DNA from: JAEYXS01 sp943367715
Lineage (GTDB): Bacteria; Verrucomicrobiota; Verrucomicrobiia; Limisphaerales; JAEYXS01
Assembly: GCA_943367715.1 (NCBI GenBank)
Contig: CALRJY020000028.1
Coordinates: 19,146-83,145 of the forward strand
Reading direction: 5' to 3'
DNA: 64,000 nt
The position numbers and the translations under genes were made by a program. Below the pieces are notes generated by a model that saw nothing but the letters and a program-made list of their open reading frames with translations, did not search any database and was not told where the DNA came from. Numbering within the stretch: position 1 is the stretch's first letter; each line of letters opens with the position of its first letter. Shown here one piece after another: positions 17,871 through 26,961 of the stretch.

Positions 17871-18853
17871 GATTTTACCGCATCCAAAGCTTTGCGCACA
17901 GCCGCAAGAACCCGCCGCTGCACCGTCAACGGACGTCCGACGATACGCGCTCCGGCCGCTGCCGGATGACCACCGCCGCCGAACTCTTGCAAAATGGCGC
18001 TGACATTCACCTGAGGCGTCTTGGAGCGCATGCTCACCCGCGTGACCTCGGCTTCAACTTCTTCAAACACACACGCCACCACGACCGGTTCGATGTCCCG
18101 GATATGATCGATCAACCCTTCGCTGTCCGCCGTGGTTGCACCCGTGCGGGCGAAGTCCGTCGGTTTCAGCCAGAAATAAGCGATCTGGTCATCATGCGTC
18201 AGGCGGAAGGAATTGTACACATGCCGCAACAAACGCACGCGGGAAAGCGGATAAGACTGATAAACTTCGTGGCAGATCCGGCCCACTTCCGCCCCATTCT
18301 TCACCAACTCCGCCGCCGTATGATACGTGGAGGGCAACGTGGAGGGATACTGGAACGAACCCGTGTCCGTGCTCACCGCGGTAAAAAGACAGTTCGCGAT
18401 GACCGGTGTGATGGGCCACTTCGCATCCTTCAACAGCCGGAAAATCAATTCTCCGGAGGAAGGTTCCTTGGGCGAGATCCAGTTGATGTCACCGTAACGG
18501 GTATTGCTGCCGTGATGATCAATGTTGAGCAGGATGCCTCGGTCCTTGATATGCTCCGTCACCGTGCCCAGGCGTTCATAGCTCGCGCAATCCGTGGCGA
18601 TGACACAGTCAAACCGCTTCCCTTTTACCGGCGTGGAAATGACCTTGTCCGGATCGAGGAACAGAAGTTTTTGCGGCACCGGATCTTGGTTCCAGCAGAC
18701 GACGTCCTTGCCCAATTTTTTCAAGGCCAGCGTCAGTCCGAGCTGCGAACCCAGGCAGTCTCCATCCGGGCGGATGTGGCCGACCACGCAAATAGTTTGG
18801 GAATCGCGCACCGTATCGATGATGCGCTGAACGATTTTCGGGACAGATTTCAT
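17867..18853 (-). CDS. nrnA: DHH/DHHA1 phosphoesterase, NrnA-like oligoribonuclease/pAp phosphatase
   Basis: A 328-residue DHH-family enzyme. The metal-binding motifs HIRPDGD (26-32), ATDCAS and IDHHGSN are present, followed by a DHHA1 domain ending in GGGGHPAAAGARI. NrnA proteins remove 2-5 nt RNA fragments and dephosphorylate 3'-phosphoadenosine 5'-phosphate. Location between rbfA and truB in the translation operon is common for this family. Both ends overlap the neighbours by four bases. Confidence 0.9.
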   Translation of the reverse strand: MKSVPKIVQRIIDTVRDSQTICVVGHIRPDGDCLGSQLGLTLALKKLGKDVVCWNQDPVPQKLLFLDPDKVISTPVKGKRFDCVIATDCASYERLGTVTEHIKDRGILLNIDHHGSNTRYGDINWISPKEPSSGELIFRLLKDAKWPITPVIANCLFTAVSTDTGSFQYPSTLPSTYHTAAELVKNGAEVGRICHEVYQSYPLSRVRLLRHVYNSFRLTHDDQIAYFWLKPTDFARTGATTADSEGLIDHIRDIEPVVVACVFEEVEAEVTRVSMRSKTPQVNVSAILQEFGGGGHPAAAGARIVGRPLTVQRRVLAAVRKALDAVKS

Positions 18854-19206
18854 GAAGCCGGATCGGTCTTCTCCAGCTCCTGGATGATCTGGAGCACACG
18901 GTCACCGCGTTCGATGGAATCATCCACCACCAGTTTGAGGACTGGCGTGTAGCGCAAGACCACTTCCTTGCCCAAAAGGCCCTGGATGTGTTTGCGCTCG
19001 GATTGCAGCTTCTCCTCGCCCTTTTTCTTCTGCTCTTTCGTGCCGATGATGCTGAGGAATACAGTGGCGGTCTGAAAATCGCCCGACACCTGCACATCAT
19101 TGACCGAGATGAGACCGTATTCATTCGTCGGGAATCCCCGGCGGACGATCTCACCCAACGCGCGCTTCAAAAGCTCGCGCACCCGTGCTTCCCGTACTGA
19201 TGGCAT
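18850..19206 (-). CDS. rbfA: 30S ribosome-binding factor A
   Basis: A 118-residue RbfA, which binds the 5' helix of 16S rRNA during 30S maturation. The start MPSVREARVRELLKRALGEIVRRG and the core ISVNDVQVSGDFQTATVFLS with LRYTPVLKLVVDDSIERGDRV are characteristic. A longer frame begins at 19302 but its first 32 residues are the overlap with infB in another frame; the ATG at 19206 lies 22 bases after the infB stop. It overlaps nrnA by four bases at its end. Confidence 0.95.
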   Translation of the reverse strand: MPSVREARVRELLKRALGEIVRRGFPTNEYGLISVNDVQVSGDFQTATVFLSIIGTKEQKKKGEEKLQSERKHIQGLLGKEVVLRYTPVLKLVVDDSIERGDRVLQIIQELEKTDPAS

Positions 19207-19228
19207 ATCGGAAATCAGATTACACCGC

Positions 19229-21829
19229 TTACAGCTTCTGCGCCACCTTCTCCTGCGTGAAGCATTCGATGGCGTCGCCGATCTGGAATTCGTTGAACCC
19301 ATCCAGACGAATACCGCACTCCATGCCGGAGCGCACTTCGTTGACCTCGTCCTGGAACCGGCGCAGGGAGGACATGCCGCCCTCGAACACCAGGCTCTTG
19401 CGGCGCATGACGCGCACCTTGCCCTTGACCAGACGGCCGGTGGTGACCGAACAACCGGCCACGGTACCGCCCTTGGAGAGCTGGAATATCTGGCGCACTT
19501 CCGCCGAGCCCACGACCACGTCCTTGACGAGCGGGTCGAGCAGGCCGGCCATCGCGTCCTTCATCTGGTCGATGAGTTCGTAGATGATGGAGTAAAGCTT
19601 GATCTGGATGCCCTCGCGCTTGGCCACGTCCGAGACACCGTTGTCGATGCGGGTATGGAAGCCGAGGATGATGGCCTTCGAAGCCGAGCACAGCAGCACA
19701 TCGGATTCCGTGACCGTGCCCACGGCGTAGTGCAGAATCTCCAGCGAGACCTTGTCGGACTCGATCTTGTTGAGCGCATCGACGATGGCTTCGACGGAAC
19801 CTTGCGTATCCGCCTTGACCACGACTTTGAGCACCTTGGCCGAGCTTTCGGCCAGCGTGGAGAAAAGATTTTCCAAGCTGATCTTGGGACGGCTTTCCTG
19901 GGCCGCTTCATCGCGGGTCGCTTGGATACGTTTGCCGGCCTCTTCACGGGCCTGTTTCTCGTTCTCCAGCACCACGAATTCCGCACCAGCGTCTGGCACA
20001 CCGTTCAAGCCCAGCACCTTGACGGCGTGGGAAGGACCGGCGGCTTGCATGCGCTTCTCGTCTTCGTTGATAAGAGCGCGCACCTTGCCGTAATTCTCGC
20101 CGCACAGGATGACATCGCCCACCTTGAGCGTGCCCTTGCGGACCAGCACCGTGGCAGTCGGACCGCCCGGCTGCATGCCGGACTCGATGACGTTGCCCTT
20201 GGCCTTGCGGTCCGGGTTCGCCTTAAGTTCGAGCAAGTCAGCTTGCAGGAGGATCATCTCCAGCAGCTTGTCGATGCCCAGGCGCGTGAGGCCGGAGCAA
20301 TCCACATAAATCGTTTCACCACCCCAATCGTCCGGCACCAGGCCTTTTTCCTGCAACTGCTGGCGCACCTTCAGGGGGTTCGCGTTCGGATGGTCACATT
20401 TATTGACCGCCACGATGATCTTCACGTTCGCCGCCTGCGCATGGCTGAGCGCTTCGAGCGTCTGCGGCATCACGCCGTCATTCGCCGCGACGACGAGCAC
20501 CACGATGTCCGTGACGTTCGCACCACGGGCACGCATGGCGCTGAACGCCGCGTGACCAGGGGTATCCAAGAAAGTGATCTGCTGGATCTCGCCTTTGCGT
20601 TCCGGATGCGGGAAAGCGATCGTGTAAGCACCGATGTGCTGGGTGATACCACCAGCTTCACCGGCCACCACATTGGCTTTGCGGATGCTGTCCAGCAACG
20701 TCGTCTTGCCATGGTCCACGTGACCCATGATCGTGACCACGGGCGGACGCGGCTTGAGCTGTTCCGGTTTATCGTCTTCGTCGTCCTCGATCTTCTTGAT
20801 CGGGGCATGGACCACGCCACCACCACGTTCGCGCTTCTCCAGCTCGAACTTCACGCCGTGCTTCGCGCACAGACGCTTGGCCACATCTTCTTCGATGGCC
20901 TGGTTGACGTTCGCGAAAACGCCCTGCTCCATCAGGTCGGCGATCAACTGGAACGGCTTGCGCTTGAGCTGCTCGGCCAGTTCCCGGACGACCACCGGCG
21001 CCTTCATCATGATGACCGGCGCATTGCTCGGCAGCACGGGTCCCGTCGGCTTCGGCGGTGCCGCCGGAGCGGCTGGACGTTGCTGCGGTTGCTGACCACG
21101 GCCATACTGGTTCTGCTGATAGCCGCCTTGACGATTACCAAAGCGCGGATCAGGACCACGGCCCTGTTGCCCGCCCTGCTGGCCGGGACGATTCTGTTGC
21201 TGACCAGGACGCTGCTGACCGAACTGGCCGGGGCGGTTCTGCTGGCCTTGCGGCGCGTTGCCACGATCACCCGGGCGCGCGCCTTGCGGCGGGGCCGGAG
21301 GTGGAGTGGGCGGAGCAGCCTTCTTGGGCAAATTGATGAAACCAATCTTCTCGCCGAGCTTCGGTCCGGTCTCGACGGGCTTGGCCGACGTAGGCACTGG
21401 AGCTGGAACTGCGGGCGTGACCGGTGCAGCCGTGGGTCCGGCATCTGCAGGTGGCACTTCGGCTCGGGGAGCTTCGGATGTCGGTGCCGGAGCGAGCTCT
21501 TCTGGGGCTGGTTCGTACGGCGCTTCAGCGGGCGTTTCGCTGGCCGGCTCTTCGGCCACTGGCTCGGGCTGCGGTTCTGGTTCTGGTTCCGGCGGCGGTG
21601 GCGGCGCGGAGATGATCCGGATCGGCTCGGCTTCCGGTGCGGGTGTCGGTGTGGCGGATGGCGGCACGGCGCTGCCACCCATCTGCTCCTCCAGGTACTC
21701 CGCGGTGATCTTGTCGAGGGAACTGGACGCTACGCGCGCCTCGTTTATGCCGAGTTCTTTGGCCTTGGCAAGGACGTCCTTGCTCTCGAGTCCCAACTTC
21801 TTCGCAATATCGTAAATACGAACCGGCAT
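19229..21829 (-). CDS. infB: Translation initiation factor IF-2
   Basis: An 866-residue IF-2, the GTPase that brings initiator tRNA to the ribosome. An IF2-N domain (MPVRIYDIAKKLGLESKDVL) is followed by a long linker from about 55 to 275: first Pro/Glu-rich, then Gln/Gly/Arg/Pro-rich. A second IF2-N segment follows at about 278-330. The GTPase domain starts with GHVDHGKT at 369-376 and includes DTPGHAAF and NKCD. Domains II-IV complete the C terminus. nusA lies 80 bases upstream and rbfA 22 bases downstream. Confidence 0.97.
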   Translation of the reverse strand: MPVRIYDIAKKLGLESKDVLAKAKELGINEARVASSSLDKITAEYLEEQMGGSAVPPSATPTPAPEAEPIRIISAPPPPPEPEPEPQPEPVAEEPASETPAEAPYEPAPEELAPAPTSEAPRAEVPPADAGPTAAPVTPAVPAPVPTSAKPVETGPKLGEKIGFINLPKKAAPPTPPPAPPQGARPGDRGNAPQGQQNRPGQFGQQRPGQQQNRPGQQGGQQGRGPDPRFGNRQGGYQQNQYGRGQQPQQRPAAPAAPPKPTGPVLPSNAPVIMMKAPVVVRELAEQLKRKPFQLIADLMEQGVFANVNQAIEEDVAKRLCAKHGVKFELEKRERGGGVVHAPIKKIEDDEDDKPEQLKPRPPVVTIMGHVDHGKTTLLDSIRKANVVAGEAGGITQHIGAYTIAFPHPERKGEIQQITFLDTPGHAAFSAMRARGANVTDIVVLVVAANDGVMPQTLEALSHAQAANVKIIVAVNKCDHPNANPLKVRQQLQEKGLVPDDWGGETIYVDCSGLTRLGIDKLLEMILLQADLLELKANPDRKAKGNVIESGMQPGGPTATVLVRKGTLKVGDVILCGENYGKVRALINEDEKRMQAAGPSHAVKVLGLNGVPDAGAEFVVLENEKQAREEAGKRIQATRDEAAQESRPKISLENLFSTLAESSAKVLKVVVKADTQGSVEAIVDALNKIESDKVSLEILHYAVGTVTESDVLLCSASKAIILGFHTRIDNGVSDVAKREGIQIKLYSIIYELIDQMKDAMAGLLDPLVKDVVVGSAEVRQIFQLSKGGTVAGCSVTTGRLVKGKVRVMRRKSLVFEGGMSSLRRFQDEVNEVRSGMECGIRLDGFNEFQIGDAIECFTQEKVAQKL

Positions 21830-21909
21830 ATAAATTTTTCTCTAATCTCCGCCGCTACTCTCGTCGTCTTCATCGGCACCTCGGCCATCGGAGGATGGCC
21901 GTTGTCATA

Positions 21910-23184
21910 TTAAGCTTTTTCGCCATCGCCCAACAGGCGGCGGCGCAATGATTCGGATTGCACAGCGTCAAAAATCGACTGCGCACGTTCCGCGAGTGCG
22001 GGAATCTCCTGCAGATCGCTGAGTTCCGCCTGCATCAATGCATCCAGACCGAGGAAGCCTTGATGCACCAGCAGATCGGCATCCGCCGCGCTGATTCCCG
22101 GGATGGCCGCCACTTCTTTCACCGCCAGGGCGACCTTCTGTTCGAAACCGACCGTCGTGATCTGTTCCTGCTGGATGTCCACGTGCCAACCCGTCAACTT
22201 CGACGTCAGACGGGCATTCTGGCCGCGCTTGCCGATGGCGAGGGACAACTGGTCCTCGCTCACCAGGATGCGCACCCGGCGGGTCTGTTCATCCACTTCA
22301 AAATTCTTCAACTGGGCCGGGGCCAGCGCGTTCGTGATGAACGTGCGGACATTGGAATCCCACTTGATGATGTCCACCTTCTCATTGTTGAGTTCGCGGA
22401 CGATATTCTTCACGCGCTGACCGCGCAGACCGACGCAGGCGCCGACCGGATCCACTTTGGAATCACGGGAGTAAACGGCCAGCTTCGTGCGGAAGCCGGG
22501 TTCACGCGCCACGGACTTGATCTCCACCGTGCCATCGCTGATCTCGGACACTTCCAACTGGAACAGCTTCACCACGAATTGCGGGTCGGCACGGGACAAA
22601 ATGATTTCCGGACCGTGGTTGGTATGTTCCACGGCCTTGACGAAGCAGCGGATGCGCTCGCCGATCTGGTATTCCTCGATCGGCACACGTTCACGGTTCG
22701 GCATCAAAGCCTCGTAACGGCCCAAATCCACGATCACATCAGAGCGCTCGAACCGGCGGACGACACCACTCACGATGTCGCCTGTGCGGTCCTTGAACTC
22801 GGCGTAGATCAAATCTTTCTCGGCCCGGCGAACCTGCTGAAGCAAGGCCTGCTTGGCGTATTGGGCGGCGATGCGACCGAAACCCGTGGGGGTTACTTCC
22901 ACTTCCAGCTCTTCACCGATGGCCGCATTCGGATTGATCCGGCGGGCATCGATCAGGGAGATCTGGTCATGCTTGGAGATGACCTTGTCCGACACGATCA
23001 AACGCGCAAAGGCTTGGATATCACCAGTTTTCGGGTTGATGATACAACGCAGCTCACGCGCTGGTCCCACGGCTTTCTTGGCCGCAGACACCAACGCTTC
23101 TTCCACCGCAGTCACCAGAGTCTGCTTGCTAATGCCCTTCTCTTTTTCCCAAAACTCCAGACTGGCTAAAAATTCGGCGTTCAT
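21910..23184 (-). CDS. nusA: Transcription termination/antitermination factor NusA
   Basis: A 424-residue NusA with the N-terminal polymerase-binding domain (about 1-125), an S1 domain (about 130-200, ERVPIEEYQIGERIRC), and two KH domains (about 225-345) with VGACVGLRGQRVKNIVREL and LAIGKRGQNARLTSKLTGW. A helix-hairpin-helix region (IPGISAADADLLVHQGF) follows; the long acidic repeats of E. coli NusA are absent. It starts the operon. No rimP precedes it, unlike the most common order. The leader carries a terminator-like hairpin, suggesting autoregulation by attenuation. Confidence 0.96.
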   Translation of the reverse strand: MNAEFLASLEFWEKEKGISKQTLVTAVEEALVSAAKKAVGPARELRCIINPKTGDIQAFARLIVSDKVISKHDQISLIDARRINPNAAIGEELEVEVTPTGFGRIAAQYAKQALLQQVRRAEKDLIYAEFKDRTGDIVSGVVRRFERSDVIVDLGRYEALMPNRERVPIEEYQIGERIRCFVKAVEHTNHGPEIILSRADPQFVVKLFQLEVSEISDGTVEIKSVAREPGFRTKLAVYSRDSKVDPVGACVGLRGQRVKNIVRELNNEKVDIIKWDSNVRTFITNALAPAQLKNFEVDEQTRRVRILVSEDQLSLAIGKRGQNARLTSKLTGWHVDIQQEQITTVGFEQKVALAVKEVAAIPGISAADADLLVHQGFLGLDALMQAELSDLQEIPALAERAQSIFDAVQSESLRRRLLGDGEKA

Positions 23185-23219
23185 AAGGCTGCTGTCAGTA
23201 CTCTCCCCATCAGGGGAAT

Positions 23220-23268
23220 AAAAAAGTCGGCAGAATTTATCTCCGACTTACGCTCGCTGCTGGCCGAC
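23220..23268 (-). terminator. Terminator-like hairpin (attenuator) in the nusA leader
   Basis: On the minus strand AAGTCGG (23249-23243), a 12-base loop and CCGACTT (23230-23224) form a perfect 7-bp stem that runs into six T residues (23225-23220). This is 40 bases before the nusA ATG and downstream of its likely promoter. A second GTCGGC (23268-23263) further upstream can pair with GCCGAC (23231-23226), excluding the terminator stem. Two competing structures are the hallmark of attenuation. The stem is short for a strong terminator. Confidence 0.5.
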
Positions 23269-23289
23269 CCAGCAATAAATCGTTTTGTA

Positions 23290-23326
23290 TAAGGTAAAAA
23301 TCGTTAAAGGGAGCGTCAAGCGTCAA
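23290..23326 (-). promoter_or_regulatory. Possible nusA promoter
   Basis: On the minus strand a duplicated TTGACGCTTGACGC lies at about 23327-23314. From the second TTGACG, a 17-base spacer leads to TACCTT, a poor -10. A TATACA lies a few bases further on but at too long a spacing. The region is the only AT-rich stretch of the 307-bp gap between hisC and nusA, so a promoter is expected here, but the exact hexamers are uncertain. Confidence 0.3.
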
Positions 23327-23491
23327 TTGCCCGGGACGCCTGTCCGCACCAAAAACGACTCTTACCTAACCAACGTGGGGGTAGTATTACCACCTCTCCC
23401 AACTAAGACCAAGCCTAAAGCACTAAATAAGCAACCGAAGGAAAACGGCTGACCAAAAATAGCCAGCTTATCTTCCCCGCCTTGCCCGGCC

Positions 23492-24619
23492 TTAGCTTAA
23501 GATTTCCTTCACCGCCTTCAGCAGCACATCCGCCTCGGCGTCCGAACCGATGGTGATGCGCAGGTAATCCCGTACCTCAGGATACTTGAACCACCGCACC
23601 AAGACCTTGCGGTCACGCAACTTGCTCAGCCATTGCTCGGCCGGGAATTGCGGCGGCTTGGCCAAAATGAAGTTCGTTTGGCTCGGCAGCACCGTGAAGC
23701 CCAACTCGGTCAGTTCCTCCGTCAACCGGGTCCGAGTGGCGATGATCTTCTTAAAGTTAGCCCGATAATACGGCAGATCGCCCAAAGTCGCCAAGGCGGC
23801 CACCTGCCCCAGTCCGTTCACATTGTAGCTGTCGCGGATCTTATCCAGGGCCGACACCACCTCCGGATGGGCCACGAAATAACCCACCCGCTGGAAGCAG
23901 AGCGAATACGCCTTGGAGAACGTCCGGGAAACGATCACGTGCGGATACTTGAGGGCGAGGTCCAAGGCGTTTTCCTTGGCGAAGTCCACGTAGGCTTCAT
24001 CCAAAACGATGATGCCCTTCTGCGTTTGGCAGAGTGCTTCCAGTTCCGCCACGGAGTAACCGCGGCCGCTCGGGGCGTTCGGGGTGGTGACGAAAGTCAG
24101 CGCGGCATTGAACTGCCATTGCTTGCCCTTCTTTAATTCCGCCACCGTGGGAATCCCGAAGTCCGCCTTCAACGGCACGTCGTTCGTTCGGGAACCGTGG
24201 ATGTCTGACAGCACCGGGTAGAGCGAGTAGCTGGGCGTGAAGTATTGCACCGTCGTCTGGTCCACGGGAGCACCGGTCGCGACTGGCTCTGTGAACGCCC
24301 GCACGGCCATGATGAGCAGTTCATCCGAGCCGTTGCCGATGATGATATTTTCTGGAGCGCACTTGTGCAGCTTGGCGAGCTTCTCGCGGAGCGCTTGCGC
24401 GGTGGGATTCGGATACAGGCGGAGTCGTCCATCCACCGCCGCCTTGGTCGCCTCGATCACTTTGGGCGAAGGCGGATACGGATTCTCGTTCGTGTTCAGC
24501 TTCACCAAGCCCCGGATGCGCGGTTGTTCGCCCGGCACATAGGGATGCAACGCATGCACCATCGGCCGGATCAGCTTGGCGGGAGATTTGCCGCTTTTGG
24601 AGACTTTGCCCGCGCTCAC
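23492..24619 (-). CDS. hisC: Histidinol-phosphate aminotransferase
   Basis: A 375-residue PLP-dependent class I/II aminotransferase that makes histidinol phosphate in histidine synthesis. It shows the HisC signatures LNTNENPYPPSP near residue 41-52, GNGSDELL, TPNAPSGRGYS, VLDEAYVDFA and the PLP lysine in SRTFSKAYSL. The usual AGLRVGY after the lysine is CFQRVGY here. Its start overlaps the hisD stop by ATGA, and the pair forms a two-gene his segment apart from other his genes. Confidence 0.93.
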   Translation of the reverse strand: MSAGKVSKSGKSPAKLIRPMVHALHPYVPGEQPRIRGLVKLNTNENPYPPSPKVIEATKAAVDGRLRLYPNPTAQALREKLAKLHKCAPENIIIGNGSDELLIMAVRAFTEPVATGAPVDQTTVQYFTPSYSLYPVLSDIHGSRTNDVPLKADFGIPTVAELKKGKQWQFNAALTFVTTPNAPSGRGYSVAELEALCQTQKGIIVLDEAYVDFAKENALDLALKYPHVIVSRTFSKAYSLCFQRVGYFVAHPEVVSALDKIRDSYNVNGLGQVAALATLGDLPYYRANFKKIIATRTRLTEELTELGFTVLPSQTNFILAKPPQFPAEQWLSKLRDRKVLVRWFKYPEVRDYLRITIGSDAEADVLLKAVKEILS

Positions 24620-25917
24620 TTATTGCCCTCCAGGCGGATGCTCGCCGAGCGACCATGCGCGTCCAAGCCTTCCATCTCGGCGAACTTCAAGACGGTGGAC
24701 AGGGACTTCTGCAGCGCGCGCTTGTTGTATTGCACCACGCTGGTGCGGCGTTGGAATTGATCCACCGTCAGACCGGCGAACGACAAGCCCGCGCCGCCCG
24801 TCGGCAAGGTGTGGCTCGGTCCGGCGAGGTAATCACCCAAGACCGTGGGCGAATAACCGCCGATGAAGATCGCGCCGGCCGTCGTGATCTTCTCGCCCAG
24901 CTCTTCAGCGTCCTTCGTCATGATCTCGCAGTGTTCTGGAGCCAAGGCTTTCGCCACATCCACAGCAATATCCATGGACTTCACGAGGACAAGGTGCCCG
25001 TGATTGTGCAGGGCTTTGCCGATGAACTCGTGCCGCGAAAGCTTCGGTAACTGGCGGTTGATCTCTCGTTCCACGGCGTGCAGCAGCTTGATGGAAGTGG
25101 TGACCATCCAGACACGTTCATGACCGGACCCATGCTCCGCTTGCGCGAGCAGGTCGGCGGCGATGAAACGTGGATTGGCCGAATCATCGGCGATCACCAT
25201 GACTTCGCTCGGCCCCGGCAACAGATCGATGGCCACGTGACCGAAGAGCAGGCGCTTGGCCGCAACGACGTAGGCGTTGCCCGGTCCGAAAACTTTTTGC
25301 ACGTGCTTGATCGTCGGCGTGCCGTAAGCCATGGCGGCGATCGCCTGCGCCCCACCCACTCGATAAATCTCCGTGGCCCCAGCATGACGCGCGGCGAAGA
25401 GCAGCGCGGGATTGATCTCGCCCTTGGCATTGCAAGGCGTGCAGACCACGATCTCTTTGCAACCAGCCACGCGGGCCAAAGTCACCGTCATCAGCGCCGT
25501 GGAAACCAAAGGAGCCGTGCCACCGGGGATGTAAATGCCCACGCGTTGAAAGGGATCGAACTTCTCACCCACCGTGGCGCCCTGCCGGTTCTTGCCCTTC
25601 CAGTTCTTCCGGAGCGACTTGCGGGCGAACATCTCGATGTTGCTGCTGGCGATATCCACCGCCTGGCGCAGCCCTTCATCCGCCTGCACGGAGGCGTTGA
25701 ACAGTTCGGCCTGCCCGACGGCCAACTCCTCAATGGACAGATGCGCGCCGTTGAACTTCTCGGTGAATTCCAGCACTGCCGCGTCCCCGCGCAGATACAC
25801 TCCCTCGACGATCTCGCGCGTGCGCGTCTCGATCGTCTGGTCAAACAAACTGGAATGACCGGTCAGCTGCCGTAACTCATCGGCGAAATTGGTCGCTGTC
25901 AGGCGGATCACATTCAT
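24616..25917 (-). CDS. hisD: Histidinol dehydrogenase
   Basis: A 433-residue zinc enzyme catalysing the last two oxidations of histidine biosynthesis. Conserved motifs include IPGGTAPLVST, GPGNAYVVAAKRLL, IDLLPGPSEVMVIAD, AQAEHGSGHERV (catalytic and zinc residues) and GPSHTLPTGGAG near the C terminus. The ATG at 25917 lies 9 bases after a good promoter -10. It is divergent from pyrF and translationally coupled to hisC. Confidence 0.96.
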   Translation of the reverse strand: MNVIRLTATNFADELRQLTGHSSLFDQTIETRTREIVEGVYLRGDAAVLEFTEKFNGAHLSIEELAVGQAELFNASVQADEGLRQAVDIASSNIEMFARKSLRKNWKGKNRQGATVGEKFDPFQRVGIYIPGGTAPLVSTALMTVTLARVAGCKEIVVCTPCNAKGEINPALLFAARHAGATEIYRVGGAQAIAAMAYGTPTIKHVQKVFGPGNAYVVAAKRLLFGHVAIDLLPGPSEVMVIADDSANPRFIAADLLAQAEHGSGHERVWMVTTSIKLLHAVEREINRQLPKLSRHEFIGKALHNHGHLVLVKSMDIAVDVAKALAPEHCEIMTKDAEELGEKITTAGAIFIGGYSPTVLGDYLAGPSHTLPTGGAGLSFAGLTVDQFQRRTSVVQYNKRALQKSLSTVLKFAEMEGLDAHGRSASIRLEGNK

Positions 25918-25926
25918 GCGCCGGGG

Positions 25927-25955
25927 ACACTAGGGGAAGGCGGAGAGGATGTCAA
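25927..25955 (-). promoter_or_regulatory. Probable hisD promoter
   Basis: On the minus strand TTGACA (25955-25950), a 17-base pyrimidine-rich spacer and TAGTGT (25932-25927), followed by nine bases to the hisD ATG with no Shine-Dalgarno sequence. The -35 is a perfect consensus match. The geometry puts the transcript start within a few bases of the start codon. Confidence 0.5.
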
Positions 25956-26033
25956 AAACGCTGAACGGCCATTCGCGCTCACCACCACCATTTGCGCGTG
26001 ACGCTCCCCTGCACTACTTGTTACCCTCTGCTT

Positions 26034-26741
26034 ATGCGCAATCCGATCATCGTTGCCCTGGACGTTCCCACCGCCGAACAGGCCATCCAGCTCGCCAATG
26101 CCCTTCGCGGGGCCGTGGGCGCGCTCAAGATCGGCAGTGAACTCTTCACCGCCGCCGGTCCGTCCATCGTCAAAGAGCTCAAGGCCACCGGTGCGGGCGT
26201 GTTCCTGGACCTGAAATTTCACGACATCCCGAACACCGTCGCCAAGGCCGTGGCCTCCGCCACGCGCATGGGCGTGGATATGCTCACCATCCATACCTGC
26301 GGCGGCAGTGACATGATGAAGGCCGCTGAGGAATCCGCCCAGCAGACCGCCTTGCAAGCCGGTGTGCCCGCTCCGCTTGTCCTAGGCGTCACGGTGCTCA
26401 CCAGCATGGACCAGCATACGCTTTCTGAAACGGGCGTGGGTGAAGACATCGGCAAACAGGTGGAACGCCTCGCGACCCTCGCCAGCCAGAGCGGCTTGCG
26501 CGGTCTGGTCTGCTCGCCCTTAGAAATCGCGATGCTCCGCCAGATTTTGCCCCCGGAAATCCAACTGGTTACTCCGGGCGTGCGCGGAGCCGGTCAGGAC
26601 TTGGGCGATCAGAAGCGGGTGCTCAGCCCGAAAGAAGCCATGACCGCTGGAGCAAGCTGGCTCGTCATCGGCCGCCCCATCTATCAGGCCGCCAATCCGC
26701 GGCAGGCAGCGGAAGAGATTTTGAAGAGCATCGGTGGCTAA
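26034..26741 (+). CDS. pyrF: Orotidine 5'-phosphate decarboxylase
   Basis: A 235-residue enzyme converting OMP to UMP. The catalytic array is in DLKFHDIPNTV (Asp59, Lys61, Asp64), preceded by ALDVP at the N terminus and KIGSELF; the phosphate-binding end is TPGVRGAG and GRPIYQAANP. The frame opens at 25992, but the ATG at 26034 gives the canonical MRNPIIVALDVP start. It is divergent from hisD and stands alone, with a hairpin array after its stop. Confidence 0.95.
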   Translation: MRNPIIVALDVPTAEQAIQLANALRGAVGALKIGSELFTAAGPSIVKELKATGAGVFLDLKFHDIPNTVAKAVASATRMGVDMLTIHTCGGSDMMKAAEESAQQTALQAGVPAPLVLGVTVLTSMDQHTLSETGVGEDIGKQVERLATLASQSGLRGLVCSPLEIAMLRQILPPEIQLVTPGVRGAGQDLGDQKRVLSPKEAMTAGASWLVIGRPIYQAANPRQAAEEILKSIGG

Positions 26742-26762
26742 GGCGTGGCAGTTACGATTGTC

Positions 26763-26944
26763 CGTGCCGTTAGGCACGAAAGATTCATAGCGGCGGCTTT
26801 CAAGCCGCCTGTTTTATTCGGAATAAGCGTCGCGTCAGCGACGCAAGATTCATCTTCTCTTCGGTCACTACGTGACCGCGCTCCTCTTTTACGTCCACAG
26901 CGGCTGAAAAGCCGCTGCTAAGAATCTTCTGGTCCTACGGACCA
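26763..26944. repeat. Array of six perfect hairpins between pyrF and a histidine kinase
   Basis: Six successive stems with 2-4 base loops: CGTGCC/GGCACG (26763-26778), GGCGGCTT/AAGCCGCC (26792-26809), GCGTCGC/GCGACGC (26827-26844), CGGTCAC/GTGACCG (26862-26878), CAGCGGCT/AGCCGCTG (26898-26917) and TGGTCC/GGACCA (26930-26944). AGATTCAT-type words lie between some of them. The genes on both sides end here, so the array could end transcription from both directions, but no T-run follows the stems. It resembles the string at 718-904. Confidence 0.8.
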
Positions 26945-26961
26945 TGACGCTACTGACGAAT

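Noticed and set aside
19100..21913. 937-residue frame opposite infB
   Set aside because: Antisense shadow of infB, rbfA and their spacers; Arg/His/Leu-rich without domain pattern.
26763..26944. Possible CRISPR array
   Set aside because: The hairpins differ in sequence and spacing; there is no constant repeat and no cas gene.
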